Shown: positions 17,474-27,109, counted from the first letter of the stretch. The stretch: 64,000 bases of DNA from Rhizobium leguminosarum bv. viciae USDA 2370 (GCF_002008365.1 NZ_MRDL01000051.1:496001-560000); one strand, 5' to 3'. Numbers and translations: made by a program. Notes: generated from the letters alone by a model not told the origin.

Positions 17474-18349
17474 CTATTTGGTCGGCTGCGAATCCGTCAT
17501 CGTCGCTCCCGGCTGGCTGCCCGGTGTCGTGGAAGCTGTGGCGGTCGATGACGGCGAGAGAGTGCTGTCCAGCAGGCTTGCCATCTTGTCGTCGCGTATG
17601 CTCGCGGTCTTTTCGCCCATGACGACGCCGACCACGCGGCGGCCATCCTTCAGCGCCGACGTCACCACATTGTAGCCTGATGCGTCGGTGTAGCCGGTCT
17701 TGATGCCGTCGACGCCGTTATAGCGATACATGAGGTTGTTATGTCCGCGCAGCTTCATGCCGCGGAACTGGAATCCGCGCATCGAGAAGAGCTTGAACTC
17801 CTCTGGAAAGTCGCGCATCAGCGAAACGCCGAGTGTCGCCATATCACGCGCGGTGGTGACCTGCTCAGGATCGGGAAGGCCCGATGGATTCTTGAAGACC
17901 GTATCCTTCATGCCGAGCTGACGTGCCTTGTCGGTCATCGCCTTGGCGAAAGCCGGTTCGGAGCCGCCAAGCTGCTCGGCGATCGCCACGGCCGCATCGT
18001 TGGCGGACAGCACGACAATCCCTTCGACCGCTTCGCGCAGCGTCACCTTGCGGCCGGCGCCGACGGCGAGCTTGAAAGGCTCCTTGCTCTCGGCATTTTC
18101 CGACATGGTGAGCTTCTGATCCCAGTTGAGGCGTCCGTCATGCAGGGCCTCGAAGGCGAGATAGAGCGTCATCATTTTGGTCAGCGACGCCGGATAGTTC
18201 AGATCGTCCTGATTGGAGCCTTCAAGGACCTGACCGGACTGCACATCAACGACGAAGCTTGCCTGGCCTGCCTGAGCCAGAGTGAAAGCGCCCATCAGGA
18301 AAACGGAAGAGAGCGCGGTGGCAAGGAGCCGGGATGTCGTCTTGGTCAT
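17474..18349 (-). CDS. D-alanyl-D-alanine carboxypeptidase (peptidase S11)
   Basis: About 291 residues with a signal peptide (MTKTTSRLLATALSSVFLMG, cleavage near AQA). The three penicillin-binding motifs are intact: SLTK (Ser about 55), SAN, and KTGYT. It would trim the terminal D-Ala of murein pentapeptides in the periplasm. It ends after the transpeptidase-like domain with a Ser/Thr/Pro-rich tail and lacks the PBP5 C-terminal domain and amphipathic anchor, so it is probably soluble. In-frame starts exist at 18391 and 18505; 18349 is chosen because the signal peptide begins there, though the ribosome site is weak. Confidence 0.9.
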   Translation of the reverse strand: MTKTTSRLLATALSSVFLMGAFTLAQAGQASFVVDVQSGQVLEGSNQDDLNYPASLTKMMTLYLAFEALHDGRLNWDQKLTMSENAESKEPFKLAVGAGRKVTLREAVEGIVVLSANDAAVAIAEQLGGSEPAFAKAMTDKARQLGMKDTVFKNPSGLPDPEQVTTARDMATLGVSLMRDFPEEFKLFSMRGFQFRGMKLRGHNNLMYRYNGVDGIKTGYTDASGYNVVTSALKDGRRVVGVVMGEKTASIRDDKMASLLDSTLSPSSTATASTTPGSQPGATMTDSQPTK

Positions 18350-18720
18350 CAATGTTGCTGTCTCTATCGTTTGGATGGTGGAGTGAGCCATTCGCTTTAA
18401 TGTGAGCGGATCAGAAAAGTTTGTGACGGAATGAAGGACAGGGGGCAATAAAAAAGGGTCATCCACAACTGATTCCTTTTGTCTCACCCTCTTCGGTTTT
18501 GACAATGATGCGCTCGGCTCGTAGAAAACTCGCCATGAGCATGAAGCGCGCGCCTTTCTCCCGTCATATCAGCACCTGCCTGCAGGTCGCGATCGCGCGC
18601 GCTTTTGGCGGACGAGGTCTTCGCGTCCTGCTGTGACGTTGGGGCGCTCAGGCGTCCGGCGCGCTGCTGGACGTAAAGCCCCTCACCACGTCAATCAAGG
18701 CTGCCAGGGAGACAGGCACC
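18350..18720. other. Intergenic region with a possible small ORF
   Basis: About 370 bp between divergent genes: promoter region of the carboxypeptidase and leader of the synthetase-like gene. It contains the small open frame listed at 18535-18636. Otherwise nothing recognisable. Confidence 0.5.
18535..18636 (+). CDS. Possible 33-residue leader ORF
   Basis: An ATG-started frame of 33 codons (MSMKRAPFSRHISTCLQVAI and 13 more residues), 84 bp ahead of the synthetase-like gene and on the same strand. It is basic and has no glycine run. There is no clear ribosome site. It could be a leader peptide or chance; reported with low confidence because nothing but position supports it. Confidence 0.2.
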   Translation: MSMKRAPFSRHISTCLQVAIARAFGGRGLRVLL

Positions 18721-19470
18721 GTGCTCAATATTTATCATGTCAATTCGCTCGTCCATTGGGAGGAGCGCGAGATCAATCTGCGCGATCATATGGTCGGCTT
18801 CCTCTCGCAAGAGGTCCGCAGTTTTCTTAGATCCGTCAATCCGGCCTGGGATGTCAGGAGGGTCGAGGCGCCGGCCCTGATGCCGCGGTCGCTGGTTTCA
18901 AGCGCCTATTCGAACGCCGATATCTGGGTTCAGGAACAGCTCTCCGCCAGCGATACTATGCTGGTGCTGAGACCGGAGACGACGCCGTCGACCTACATCT
19001 ACATGCAGCATATTCTCGGCAATCACTCGAAAACACGGCTGCCCCTCTGCGTCTGGCAGGCCGGCAGATCCTATCGTCGCGAGCAGGAGCAGCCGACCAA
19101 GCAAATGCGGCTGAAGGAATTCTGGCAGCTCGAATTCCAGTGCGCCTTCACGGCCGACAGCGGCAACGACTATCACGCCGCCTGCCTCGAGCCGGTCCGC
19201 CGCATGATCGCATCGCTGATCCATCTGCCGACGCGGATCGTACCCTCCGATCGGCTGCCGGCCTATTCCGAGGTGACGATGGATATCGAGGTCGACAATG
19301 GCGACAAGTGGATGGAGGTCTGCTCGATCTCGCGACGCACGGATTTTCCCCAGCGTTACCGGTCGCAGCCGAAGAAGGGAGCGGCCGTCGACCACGACGT
19401 GCTGGTGCTTGAGATCGCCATCGGCCTCGATCGGTGCATTTATAACTGGAGCGTAGCCGCCGATCGATGA
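18721..19470 (+). CDS. Stand-alone class II aminoacyl-tRNA synthetase-like protein (glycyl type)
   Basis: 249 residues with GTG start and AGGGAGA upstream. It is a class II synthetase core alone: VEAPALMPRSLV, the RPETTPSTYIYMQ block comparable to RPETAQG of alpha2 glycyl-tRNA synthetases, motif 2 RSYRREQEQPTKQMRLKEFW, and motif 3 LEIAIGLDRCIYNW. No anticodon-binding domain follows. It is less than half the length of a true GlyRS, so it probably does not charge tRNA by the normal route; such paralogs often activate amino acids for other purposes. Substrate and role are unknown. Ends before a perfect hairpin. Confidence 0.8.
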   Translation: MLNIYHVNSLVHWEEREINLRDHMVGFLSQEVRSFLRSVNPAWDVRRVEAPALMPRSLVSSAYSNADIWVQEQLSASDTMLVLRPETTPSTYIYMQHILGNHSKTRLPLCVWQAGRSYRREQEQPTKQMRLKEFWQLEFQCAFTADSGNDYHAACLEPVRRMIASLIHLPTRIVPSDRLPAYSEVTMDIEVDNGDKWMEVCSISRRTDFPQRYRSQPKKGAAVDHDVLVLEIAIGLDRCIYNWSVAADR

Positions 19471-19476
19471 GATATC

Positions 19477-19509
19477 GGGAACCGGGACCGCCAAACGGTC
19501 CCGGTTCCC
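19477..19509. terminator. Perfect 14-bp hairpin between convergent genes
   Basis: Arms GGGAACCGGGACCG and CGGTCCCGGTTCCC with a 5-base loop, 6 bp after the synthetase-like stop and 14 bp before the hydrolase stop. Likely shared by both convergent genes. No long T run on either side. Confidence 0.75.
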
Positions 19510-19523
19510 GGTGGTCTGAAAAT

Positions 19524-20084
19524 TTATGAAAAGTCGATCTCGGCGGCGAGGCGGATTTCTACCGTCGCCTTGCCCGCATCGAAACCATCGAGTGTTTCAT
19601 TGTGGTAGGCAATGATCTCGGAGAAGGTGAAGGTCGCCGTGTCGCCTGTCGTGTGGCCATCGGCAATCAACGTCACATCATATCCGAGCGACACGGCTCG
19701 CCTGACTGTCGTGTCGACGCAGAATTGCGACATGCATCCACCGACGACGAGGTGTGTGACCGATCGTTCGCCCAGGCGTTCTGCAAGATCGGTCTCGAAG
19801 AAGGAGTCGGCGCTTTTCTTGCGCACAACGACGTCGGCCTGCCTCGGCGCGATCTCGTCGCGCAGCGCCCAACCCGGCGTGCCGGTGGCCAGTCGATGGC
19901 CGCTGTCGCCGTCATGCTGAACGAGCACGATCGGCGCGCCCGCCTGCCGAGCTTTTTCCTGCAGCACGGCCAGCCGTGCGACGGTCTCGTCGAGTGCGGC
20001 ATCAATATCAGGTTGCCGCTCCGGCGAGGCTTTGCCGGAGAGGATGGCATTCTGGACGTCGATGATCAGAAGGGCCTTGGTCAT
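19524..20084 (-). CDS. Cysteine hydrolase (isochorismatase family)
   Basis: 186 residues. Catalytic triad positions are visible: Asp in LLIIDVQNAIL, Lys in VVRKKSADSF, and Cys in VVGGCMSQFCVDTTVRRA. The family hydrolyses isochorismate, nicotinamide or N-carbamoyl compounds; the Cys identifies the hydrolase branch rather than true isochorismatase, but the substrate is not predictable. Start 20084 is the ATG before TKALLIIDVQ; the frame runs upstream to 20126. Confidence 0.88.
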   Translation of the reverse strand: MTKALLIIDVQNAILSGKASPERQPDIDAALDETVARLAVLQEKARQAGAPIVLVQHDGDSGHRLATGTPGWALRDEIAPRQADVVVRKKSADSFFETDLAERLGERSVTHLVVGGCMSQFCVDTTVRRAVSLGYDVTLIADGHTTGDTATFTFSEIIAYHNETLDGFDAGKATVEIRLAAEIDFS

Positions 20085-20142
20085 TTCGGGCGAGGTTTCC
20101 GCGGCTGGATGGCGAATGGACAACACTCGCGCTTCAAAGAGC

Positions 20143-20175
20143 GAAAGCCGCCCGACACGTGGTCAAGCGGCTTTC
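20143..20175 (-). terminator. Hairpin after the gpr gene
   Basis: Arms GAAAGCCGC and GCGGCTTTC with a 15-base loop that itself holds a near-palindrome (gacacgtggtc). It lies 23 bp beyond the gpr stop. T tract is weak, so this is a likely but unproven terminator. Confidence 0.5.
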
Positions 20176-20197
20176 CAATTGCGGGCACCAGTCAGGC

Positions 20198-23100
20198 TCA
20201 GCCGAGCCTGCCTGCGGCGTGGGCGAGCATGGTGTAGACCTTGCCCGTATCCGAGGTGAGGTAGGACTGCGTCACCGTCCGGTTCGGGTCGGTGCGGGCG
20301 ACGTCGGCGAGCAGCTTTTCGAAATCACCAATGTAGCGGTCGACGGCGGTGCGGAACTCCGGTTCGCGGTCGTATTTGCGCTTGATCTCGTCGAAGGTCT
20401 GTTGGCCCTTCAGCGTGTAGAGGCGGCGGGTGAAGACGTCGCGCTCGCCGCGCTGGTAACGGCGCCAGAGATCGACCGAGGCGTCATGGTCGATGGCGCG
20501 GGCGATATCGACCGAGAGCGAGTTCAGCGATTCGACGACGTGACGTGGATTGCGGCTGTCGTTGCTGCGCGCGACCGGTGCGGCAGTTTCCGCCGGGCGG
20601 GCCGGAACGCGGGCAGCCGCCTCGTCGGCGGCCTCCTCACGCGATGCGCCACGCAGGAGGTCGCTGATCCAGCCGCCGCTTTCCGGACGCGCCGGCTCCT
20701 GACGGCCTGTTTCCTGGCGAGTGGGGACAGGCTGCGGGGCGGCGCGCTGGGGAGCGGCAGCCGGCGCAGATGGTGCGATCGTTCCGCGCAGACCTGCCGC
20801 TTCGATCGGCGGGGGTGCTGCCGGCTGCGGCGGCTGGGCTGCGACCGGCTGGGCGGGACGCGGGGCAGGCTGCACCTGAGCGAGCGTACGGGCGACAGGC
20901 TCGGAGATCTCGAGCTGCTGGCTGGAGCGGCCGACGAGCTGGGAGATATCCTGCAGCGCCTTGATCTGCTCGGCGACGGCCCGGCGCATGGCCGAGGCGC
21001 TTTCCTTGGCTTCCTCGGGAAGATCGAAGGCGCCACGCTTCAGCTCGGCGCGAGTGGCGTCGAGCTCGTTACGGATGTCGGCGGCGGAGCGGCGGATATC
21101 CTCGGTGGCGCCGGAGAAGCGGCCGACGGCATCATCGATCGCTTCGCGCAGCGCTTCCCGCATGTTCTGGGCGGCACCGTCGGAGGCACGGCCGGCTTCC
21201 CCGAGCATACGCTCGACTTCCGACAGCGAGGCCGTGAGACCGCCGCGAATGCGATTGGAGAGATCGCCGGAACGGCGTTCGACATTGGCGAAGGTGCCGT
21301 CGATCGTCGTATTGGCCTCGTCGCCGGCGCGGGTGATCGCCTCGCGCATCGTCTCTGCCGCTTCCTGGGCACGCTTCTCGGTTTCGGTGAGAATGCGGCC
21401 GATATCGGCGAAGGAGGATTGCACACCTTGGCGCAGATTGCCGGTGACCTGGTTGGAGCGTTGCTCTGCCCGCTCGAACACAGTCTCGATCATGCTGCCG
21501 AGGCCTTGCATGGTCTTTTCGATCTCGGCGGAGCGCTGGACGAGGCCGACGGAGAGTGTCTGCAGCGCGCTCTCGCGCTCTTCGAGCGTCGAGGCGAGGT
21601 TGGACTGGGCGGCGCCGAGAAGCTGCGAGGCCTGAGTCAGGACCTTGGAGTGTTCGTCGAAGCGGCCGATGATCCCGCCGACCTGCGCCAGCGTCTGGCC
21701 CGAGATGTCGGAGAGGCGGTCGATCTTGCCTTCGAGGAGCCTGGTCGAGGCGGAGACCATTTCAGCGGCCTTGGTGGCGGAGTCGGCAAAGCGCGTGGTG
21801 GTGTCGCCGAGAAGGCCGTCGACGCTGGCCAGTTGTTCGGCGGAGCGGTTCATCATCATCGCCATCGCCGCACTGCTTTCCGACATGCGCTGGACGAGGC
21901 CGTTGACGTTGCCGACCAGGCTGTTTTCGATGGCGCTGACGGCATTGGCGACATTCTCGGTGCGGGCGGCAACGGCGCTGGCGAGTGCTTCGTTTTCGGC
22001 GCGCAGACGGTCGGCGCTGAGATTGGCCGCGGCGGTGATGCGGGCGGCGGCCTGCTCGCCGGCATCGGTATAGCGGTCGATGATCGGGCGGGCCGTTTCG
22101 TCGAGGATGCGCGTCAATTCGACCGAACGGCCTGATAGCATCGAGTTGAGGTCGCGGGTGCGCTCTTCGAGCGTCGAGCGGATCGAGTTGCCGCGCGTTT
22201 CCAGTGCCCGGTCGATGTCGGAGAACGTCGTATCGATCTCGCGGGCACGCTCCTCGAGATTGGTGCGAATGGCGCTGCTGCGCGCTTCGAGCGCCCGGTC
22301 GACATCCGCCATGGTGGCGGAAATCTCGCTGCCGGCGCCCGACAGTGTCGAGCGGATGGCATTGCCGCGTGTCTCCAGAGACTGGCCGGCATCCGACAAC
22401 ACCTTGGAGATGGCATTGACCTGCGTGCCGACGATGGTCTCGGCCTCGGCGACCTTGTTGACGATGGCGTTACCGGCTTCCGAGAAGGTCTGGGCGACGG
22501 CAGCGGCCTGGCTTGCCAGCCGGTTCTGAGCTTCAGCGACACGGGTGACGATCTGCGACGAGCGCTCATCCATGGTGCGGGTGAATTCGTCGCTTTTCGC
22601 ATTGAGATCCTCGGCGAATTGCTGGCCGGTCTTGCCAAGCAGTTCGGTGGTTCTCGTCGCTTCGCCTTCCATTCCCTGGGCCGCGTCGGCAACCGCGCTG
22701 CGCAGCGTCGAGGCGAGACCGGCGGCCTTGCCTTCGATGGTGCGGTTGACGGCCTCGAGACCGACGGTCAACGCACGGTCCATGGTGGAGAGGCGTTCCT
22801 CAATGCGTTCATTGCCGCGGTCGAGCGTTTCGCCGAGGCTCGCGGTGCGGCCCTCGATGGCGCCCGTCAGGCTGGTGGTGCGGCTGTCCAGCGTCTCGGC
22901 CAGATTGGCGGTGCGGCTGTCGATCGCCTGGGTGAGGTTTGCGGCACTGCCTTCGAGCGTCGCCGAGATGCGCCGAGTGGTATCGTCGCTGAGCGCGCCG
23001 AGACGGGAGACGCCGTCGGCAAGCACGCCGGACAGCTGGCCGGTGGCCGCTTCGACCTTTTCGGCAACGCCGCCGACGCCGTCGCGGATGCGGGTCTCGA

Positions 23101-26100
23101 TCGCTGCGAGACCGGTTTCCACACGTGATCCGGTTTCTTCAAAACGGCCCGTCAGGCTTTCGACCGACCGATCGAGATGGGCGGAGAAATTCTGGGTGGA
23201 GCTCGAAATCGCATGTGCCGCCTCCTGGAAGCGGCTGGCGATCTGGCCGGCGCCGGCATGCATGCGATCTTCCAATGTCTGGGCGCCGGCATCGATCGCC
23301 TGGCGGATCGCGGCTTCACGGTGCTCCAGCGACAATTCGAGCATGCCGACACTCGTCGCCACCGATGTGCCGATGCTGGTAGCCTGTTCGGCCAGCGTAT
23401 CGCTGATCAGCGCATGGGCCTGGTTCAGCGATAGGTCGATGGCGTTGGCGCGGTCTTCGAGCGTCGTGCGGATGCGCTCATGGGCAGAGGCGAGCCCACC
23501 CTCGATGCGCGCTGCGGCCTCGTCGGCGAGGCCTCCGAGCCGTGTATGTGCATCGGTCAGACGGCCTTCGATGCGGCCGGTCAAACCGCCGACGAGATCC
23601 TCGAAGCGGGCGCCGCCCGTATCGAGAACGCCCGAGAGGGCGGCGCTATGTTCGGAAAGCGCATTTTCGAGCCGCTGCTGATTGTCGGTATAGGCGGTGC
23701 GGATCGCATCGGTCTTGTCGGAGAAGGCGCCGGCGACTCGTGCCTCGGCACCGGAGACGGCCTCCATAATGGCGTTGCTGCGGGCTTCGAGCACACTGTC
23801 GAAGCGGCTCTGGTTATCGTCGAGCGAAATGGCGAGCGCCATGGTCTTTTCATCGAGCGTATCGGTGAGCCGGTCGTGGGTTGCCGTCACGGCGCCGATG
23901 ATCGCGGCGGTGCGGTGCCCCAAGGCTTCCTCGAGGCGGGCCTGGCCTTCATTCAGCGAGGCGGCAAGGGCGGCGGCCTTCTGGTCGAGCACACCGTTCA
24001 GGCCTTCGTGCGTGCCGGAGACCGCATTGGTGATCGCTTCGGCGCCTGTTGTCAGCGTCTCCTCGAGACGGCTCTGGCTCTCGTTCAGCGAGATGGCAAG
24101 CGCCATCGCCCGATCGTCGAGTGTCTCGGACAGGCGGTCGTGGGTGGCGGAGACCGCATTGAGGAAGGATTCCGAGCGGCTCTCCAGCGTGTCCTGCAGG
24201 CGGCTCTGGCCCTGGTTCAGGGAGGCGGCGAGCGCCGTCGCTTTTTCGTCGAGCGTGTCCTCGATACGCGTCTGAGTTTCGTTGAGCGAAATGGCGAGCG
24301 TCATCGCCTTTTCGTCCAGCGTCTCGGAGAGGCGATCATGGGTGCTGGAGACGGCATTCAGCAGAGCTGCGGAGCGGGTTTCGAGCGTATTCTCGATACG
24401 GGCCTGGCCTTCGCTCAGCGAGGTGGCAAAAGCTGCCGCCTTGCCGTCCAGAGTCTCCGAGAGACGGTCATGAGTGCCGGAGACGGCGTTCAGCAGGGCC
24501 GCGGAACGGGTTTCGAGCGTGTCCTCGATGCGGGCCTGGCTCTCGTTCAAGGTAATGGCCAGCGCCATGGCCTTCTCGTCGAGCGTCTCGGCAAGGCGAT
24601 CGCGCGTGCCGGACACGGTGTTCAGCAGCGCCTCGGCGCGCGCTCCAAGCGCATCCTCGATGCGGGCATGGCGCTGGTCGAGCGAGGTCGTAAGGGCGGC
24701 CGCCTTGCTGTCCAGCGTTTCTGACAGGCGATCATGCGTGCTTGATACGGCGTTGAGGAAGGCCTCGGAGCGGGTCTCGAGCGTATCCTCGATACGAGCC
24801 TGGTTTTCGTTGAGCGAAATGGCGAGAGCCATCGCCTTTTCGTCGAGCGTCTCGGAGAGGCGGTCATGTGTGCTTGATACCGCATGCAGCAGCGCTTCGG
24901 AGCGGGTCTCGAGCGTGTCCTCGATGCGGGCCTGGCTCTCGTTCAGAGAGATAGCGAGGGTCATCGCCTTTTCGTCGAGCGTCTCGGCAAGACGGTCATG
25001 GGTACCGGAGACGGCATTGATGATGGCGTCGGAGCGGGTCGCCAAGGCTTCCTCGAAGCGGCCGTGATGGGTGGTCAGCGCCTCGACGAGCGCGCCACCG
25101 CGCTCTGCCATGACGCTGTCGATACGGCCGTGGGCCGTGCCGAGCGCTTCGCTGATTTCGGCCGCACGGGCAGTAAGCACGCCGCTTAGCTCCTCGGCGC
25201 GACCGCCGAAGGCAGCGGTCACCTGCTCGGTGCCGGCGGCAACGGCAGTCGTCAGATCGGTGGTGGTGGTGCGCAGAGTGTCGCGGAATTCGGCCGAGCG
25301 TGTCTGAAGGTTGTTCTGCAGCTCGGAGGTACCGGTCGCAAGCGTCAGCGCGATGTCAGACGTAGCGCTCTGCAGCGCCGAGGTCAGTTCGCCGGTGCGG
25401 CTGGTGAGTACTGTGGTGATTTCGTCCGCGCGGCTGCCGAGGGTGCTTTCCAGCACTTCGTGGCCGGTGGCGAGCGTGGTGGCGAGCGCCAGCGACTGGT
25501 CGGTCATCGACGAACCAAGGCGGTCGATGCCGGAATTCAGGATGCCGTCGATCGAATCCGAGCCGCCGGTCAGCGTCTCGTTGATACGGGCGAGGCTCTC
25601 CATCAGCTTGGTGTCGAGCGAGCCTGTGCGTTTGTCGAAGGCGCTGGTGAATTCGGCGACGCGTTCGTCGAAGGCGGTCGACAACTGGGCGACAGTCGTC
25701 TGCAGCCGCTCCTCGAAGAAGCCGGAGCGCACGTCGAGATCCATGACGGCGTCGTCGGCGGTGGTTTGCAGGCTCTGGCGGAAGCTTGCACCCTTTTCGT
25801 CGAGCGCGCTGTTCAACTTCGACAGCACGTCGTCAAGCGTGCCGCCGATCGTGCGTTCGCCTGACGTCAGGCTCTCGTTGATCTCGCGGGTGCGGGCGAT
25901 CAGGATCTCATTGAGCTGGTGCGTACGCTCGTTCAGCGCCGCATTCAGCTTTTCCGTGCTGCTGTCCATGGTCGAGGCGCGCGTCTCGAACTGGCTGAGC
26001 AGCCTTTCGCCATGATCGTTGAGATTGACGGAGAGGGCTTCGAGGCGGTTGTCGAATTCGGTAGCCAGCGCAAAACCCGATGCGTTCAGTGTCTGCAACA

Positions 26101-27109
26101 GGGTATCGGTCTTGGCTGCGAGCAGGCTGCCCATCGACTGCAGAGCGCTGTCCGACTTTTCCAGGATCGTCGCGGCGCGTGTATCGATGAGCGAGGCGAA
26201 GGCTTCGCCCGATGTGGCAAGCCGTACCGCGATCTCTTCGGTCGCAAGCGAGAGCTCTTCCTTCAACTGATCGTGTACGCTGCCGATCGAGGTGCGGATA
26301 CGGTCGGCATGGTTGACGATCGCTTCGCGCTCGGAGCCGAGTTCGTGGACGAGACCGCGCACGCGCAACTCGTTGTCGGCATAGGAACGTTCAAGGGCAT
26401 TGACTTCGGAATGGACGAGCGTTTCCAGCTCGGAGGCACGAGCGATGGTGCGTTCGATGCCCTCATTCATGGCCGAGACCTCACGGCGCACGGCCTGGCC
26501 GACCGTCATGATGCGCTCGGAGGCGATGGTTTCCGGCTCTGCCAGGCGCAATGCCACTTCTGCCATGGAGCGGGCGGCGTTGCGCATGTCCTGGGCGCGG
26601 GAGATCATAATGGCGAAGGCATAGAACATCATCACGGGAATGACGATGCCGACGAGGCCGGCGATGACGCCGGGCAGGGCGACGAGATCGGCGAGCGAAC
26701 GGATCTGCCAGATCTGCGGAGAATAAAGCAGCGACATCAGACCGAGGCCGGCCATGACCCAAAGCACGGAAAACAGGGTGGCGGTACGCACCGCCGAGCG
26801 GCTGGAGGCGCCGTCAAAGGATTTCAGGATCGAGGCGGGCGTATTGCGGCTGGCATCGTTGGCGGGCGCGAAGGTCGGGCCCCTAGAAGCCTGCTCGCCG
26901 GCGGCACCGCGGCGGCTACGGCGCTGCGCTTCTTCCTGGGCCTGCTGATTGCGCGCATTCACTGGATCAGACACATTAGCCTCCGGGGCCTGGGGCGCGT
27001 CGCCGCGGCGAGACGGTACGTTATCCTTGCTGAAGTCGATCTGGAGCGCCTCGTCCAATGCCTTGAACGCCTTGTCCTCAATTGACTCGTTATATTTGTT
27101 GTTCGCCAT
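20198..27109 (-). CDS. GPR/RgsE-like giant polar growth protein
   Basis: 2303 residues. The N-terminal ~105 residues are polar and probably cytoplasmic, two membrane segments follow (about 109-129 and 145-168), then about 1900 residues of alpha-helical 11/22-mer repeats of the apolipoprotein type, a Pro/Ala-rich linker (about 2070-2185) and a conserved C-terminal globular domain (about 2185-2303, NPRHVVESLNSLSVDIARAI). Size, layout and repeats fit the GROWTH POLE RING protein of Agrobacterium and RgsE of Sinorhizobium, which form a ring at the growing pole and are needed for unipolar growth; assignment is by recollection of those proteins. Residues about 690-1120 contain ten near-identical 44-residue units. 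ATG 27109 has GAGG upstream; the frame extends to 27223. CtrA-like boxes lie in the promoter region. Confidence 0.88.
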   Translation of the reverse strand: MANNKYNESIEDKAFKALDEALQIDFSKDNVPSRRGDAPQAPEANVSDPVNARNQQAQEEAQRRSRRGAAGEQASRGPTFAPANDASRNTPASILKSFDGASSRSAVRTATLFSVLWVMAGLGLMSLLYSPQIWQIRSLADLVALPGVIAGLVGIVIPVMMFYAFAIMISRAQDMRNAARSMAEVALRLAEPETIASERIMTVGQAVRREVSAMNEGIERTIARASELETLVHSEVNALERSYADNELRVRGLVHELGSEREAIVNHADRIRTSIGSVHDQLKEELSLATEEIAVRLATSGEAFASLIDTRAATILEKSDSALQSMGSLLAAKTDTLLQTLNASGFALATEFDNRLEALSVNLNDHGERLLSQFETRASTMDSSTEKLNAALNERTHQLNEILIARTREINESLTSGERTIGGTLDDVLSKLNSALDEKGASFRQSLQTTADDAVMDLDVRSGFFEERLQTTVAQLSTAFDERVAEFTSAFDKRTGSLDTKLMESLARINETLTGGSDSIDGILNSGIDRLGSSMTDQSLALATTLATGHEVLESTLGSRADEITTVLTSRTGELTSALQSATSDIALTLATGTSELQNNLQTRSAEFRDTLRTTTTDLTTAVAAGTEQVTAAFGGRAEELSGVLTARAAEISEALGTAHGRIDSVMAERGGALVEALTTHHGRFEEALATRSDAIINAVSGTHDRLAETLDEKAMTLAISLNESQARIEDTLETRSEALLHAVSSTHDRLSETLDEKAMALAISLNENQARIEDTLETRSEAFLNAVSSTHDRLSETLDSKAAALTTSLDQRHARIEDALGARAEALLNTVSGTRDRLAETLDEKAMALAITLNESQARIEDTLETRSAALLNAVSGTHDRLSETLDGKAAAFATSLSEGQARIENTLETRSAALLNAVSSTHDRLSETLDEKAMTLAISLNETQTRIEDTLDEKATALAASLNQGQSRLQDTLESRSESFLNAVSATHDRLSETLDDRAMALAISLNESQSRLEETLTTGAEAITNAVSGTHEGLNGVLDQKAAALAASLNEGQARLEEALGHRTAAIIGAVTATHDRLTDTLDEKTMALAISLDDNQSRFDSVLEARSNAIMEAVSGAEARVAGAFSDKTDAIRTAYTDNQQRLENALSEHSAALSGVLDTGGARFEDLVGGLTGRIEGRLTDAHTRLGGLADEAAARIEGGLASAHERIRTTLEDRANAIDLSLNQAHALISDTLAEQATSIGTSVATSVGMLELSLEHREAAIRQAIDAGAQTLEDRMHAGAGQIASRFQEAAHAISSSTQNFSAHLDRSVESLTGRFEETGSRVETGLAAIETRIRDGVGGVAEKVEAATGQLSGVLADGVSRLGALSDDTTRRISATLEGSAANLTQAIDSRTANLAETLDSRTTSLTGAIEGRTASLGETLDRGNERIEERLSTMDRALTVGLEAVNRTIEGKAAGLASTLRSAVADAAQGMEGEATRTTELLGKTGQQFAEDLNAKSDEFTRTMDERSSQIVTRVAEAQNRLASQAAAVAQTFSEAGNAIVNKVAEAETIVGTQVNAISKVLSDAGQSLETRGNAIRSTLSGAGSEISATMADVDRALEARSSAIRTNLEERAREIDTTFSDIDRALETRGNSIRSTLEERTRDLNSMLSGRSVELTRILDETARPIIDRYTDAGEQAAARITAAANLSADRLRAENEALASAVAARTENVANAVSAIENSLVGNVNGLVQRMSESSAAMAMMMNRSAEQLASVDGLLGDTTTRFADSATKAAEMVSASTRLLEGKIDRLSDISGQTLAQVGGIIGRFDEHSKVLTQASQLLGAAQSNLASTLEERESALQTLSVGLVQRSAEIEKTMQGLGSMIETVFERAEQRSNQVTGNLRQGVQSSFADIGRILTETEKRAQEAAETMREAITRAGDEANTTIDGTFANVERRSGDLSNRIRGGLTASLSEVERMLGEAGRASDGAAQNMREALREAIDDAVGRFSGATEDIRRSAADIRNELDATRAELKRGAFDLPEEAKESASAMRRAVAEQIKALQDISQLVGRSSQQLEISEPVARTLAQVQPAPRPAQPVAAQPPQPAAPPPIEAAGLRGTIAPSAPAAAPQRAAPQPVPTRQETGRQEPARPESGGWISDLLRGASREEAADEAAARVPARPAETAAPVARSNDSRNPRHVVESLNSLSVDIARAIDHDASVDLWRRYQRGERDVFTRRLYTLKGQQTFDEIKRKYDREPEFRTAVDRYIGDFEKLLADVARTDPNRTVTQSYLTSDTGKVYTMLAHAAGRLG
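23750..25045 (-). repeat. 132-bp in-frame tandem repeats inside gpr
   Basis: About ten 132-bp units coding for a 44-residue motif (pattern TRSEALLNAVSSTHDRLSET followed by LDEKAMALAISLNESQARIE and DTLE). Each is two 22-residue half-units. Between the sixth and seventh copies, near 24190-24255, one extra 66-bp half-unit is inserted in frame, which shows that the half-unit is the exchange step. Outer copies are more diverged than central ones. Confidence 0.9.

Noticed and set aside
23750..25045. Noncoding minisatellite or CRISPR in the gpr region
   Set aside because: The 132-bp period is a multiple of three and the frame stays open with conserved residues, so it is a coding repeat.
20159..27085. 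Several long open frames opposite the gpr gene (for example 20159-22135, 22545-23681, 23480-24724, 25919-27085)
   Set aside because: They follow the repeat structure of gpr in antisense, giving repetitive sequences; GC-rich coding bias explains them.
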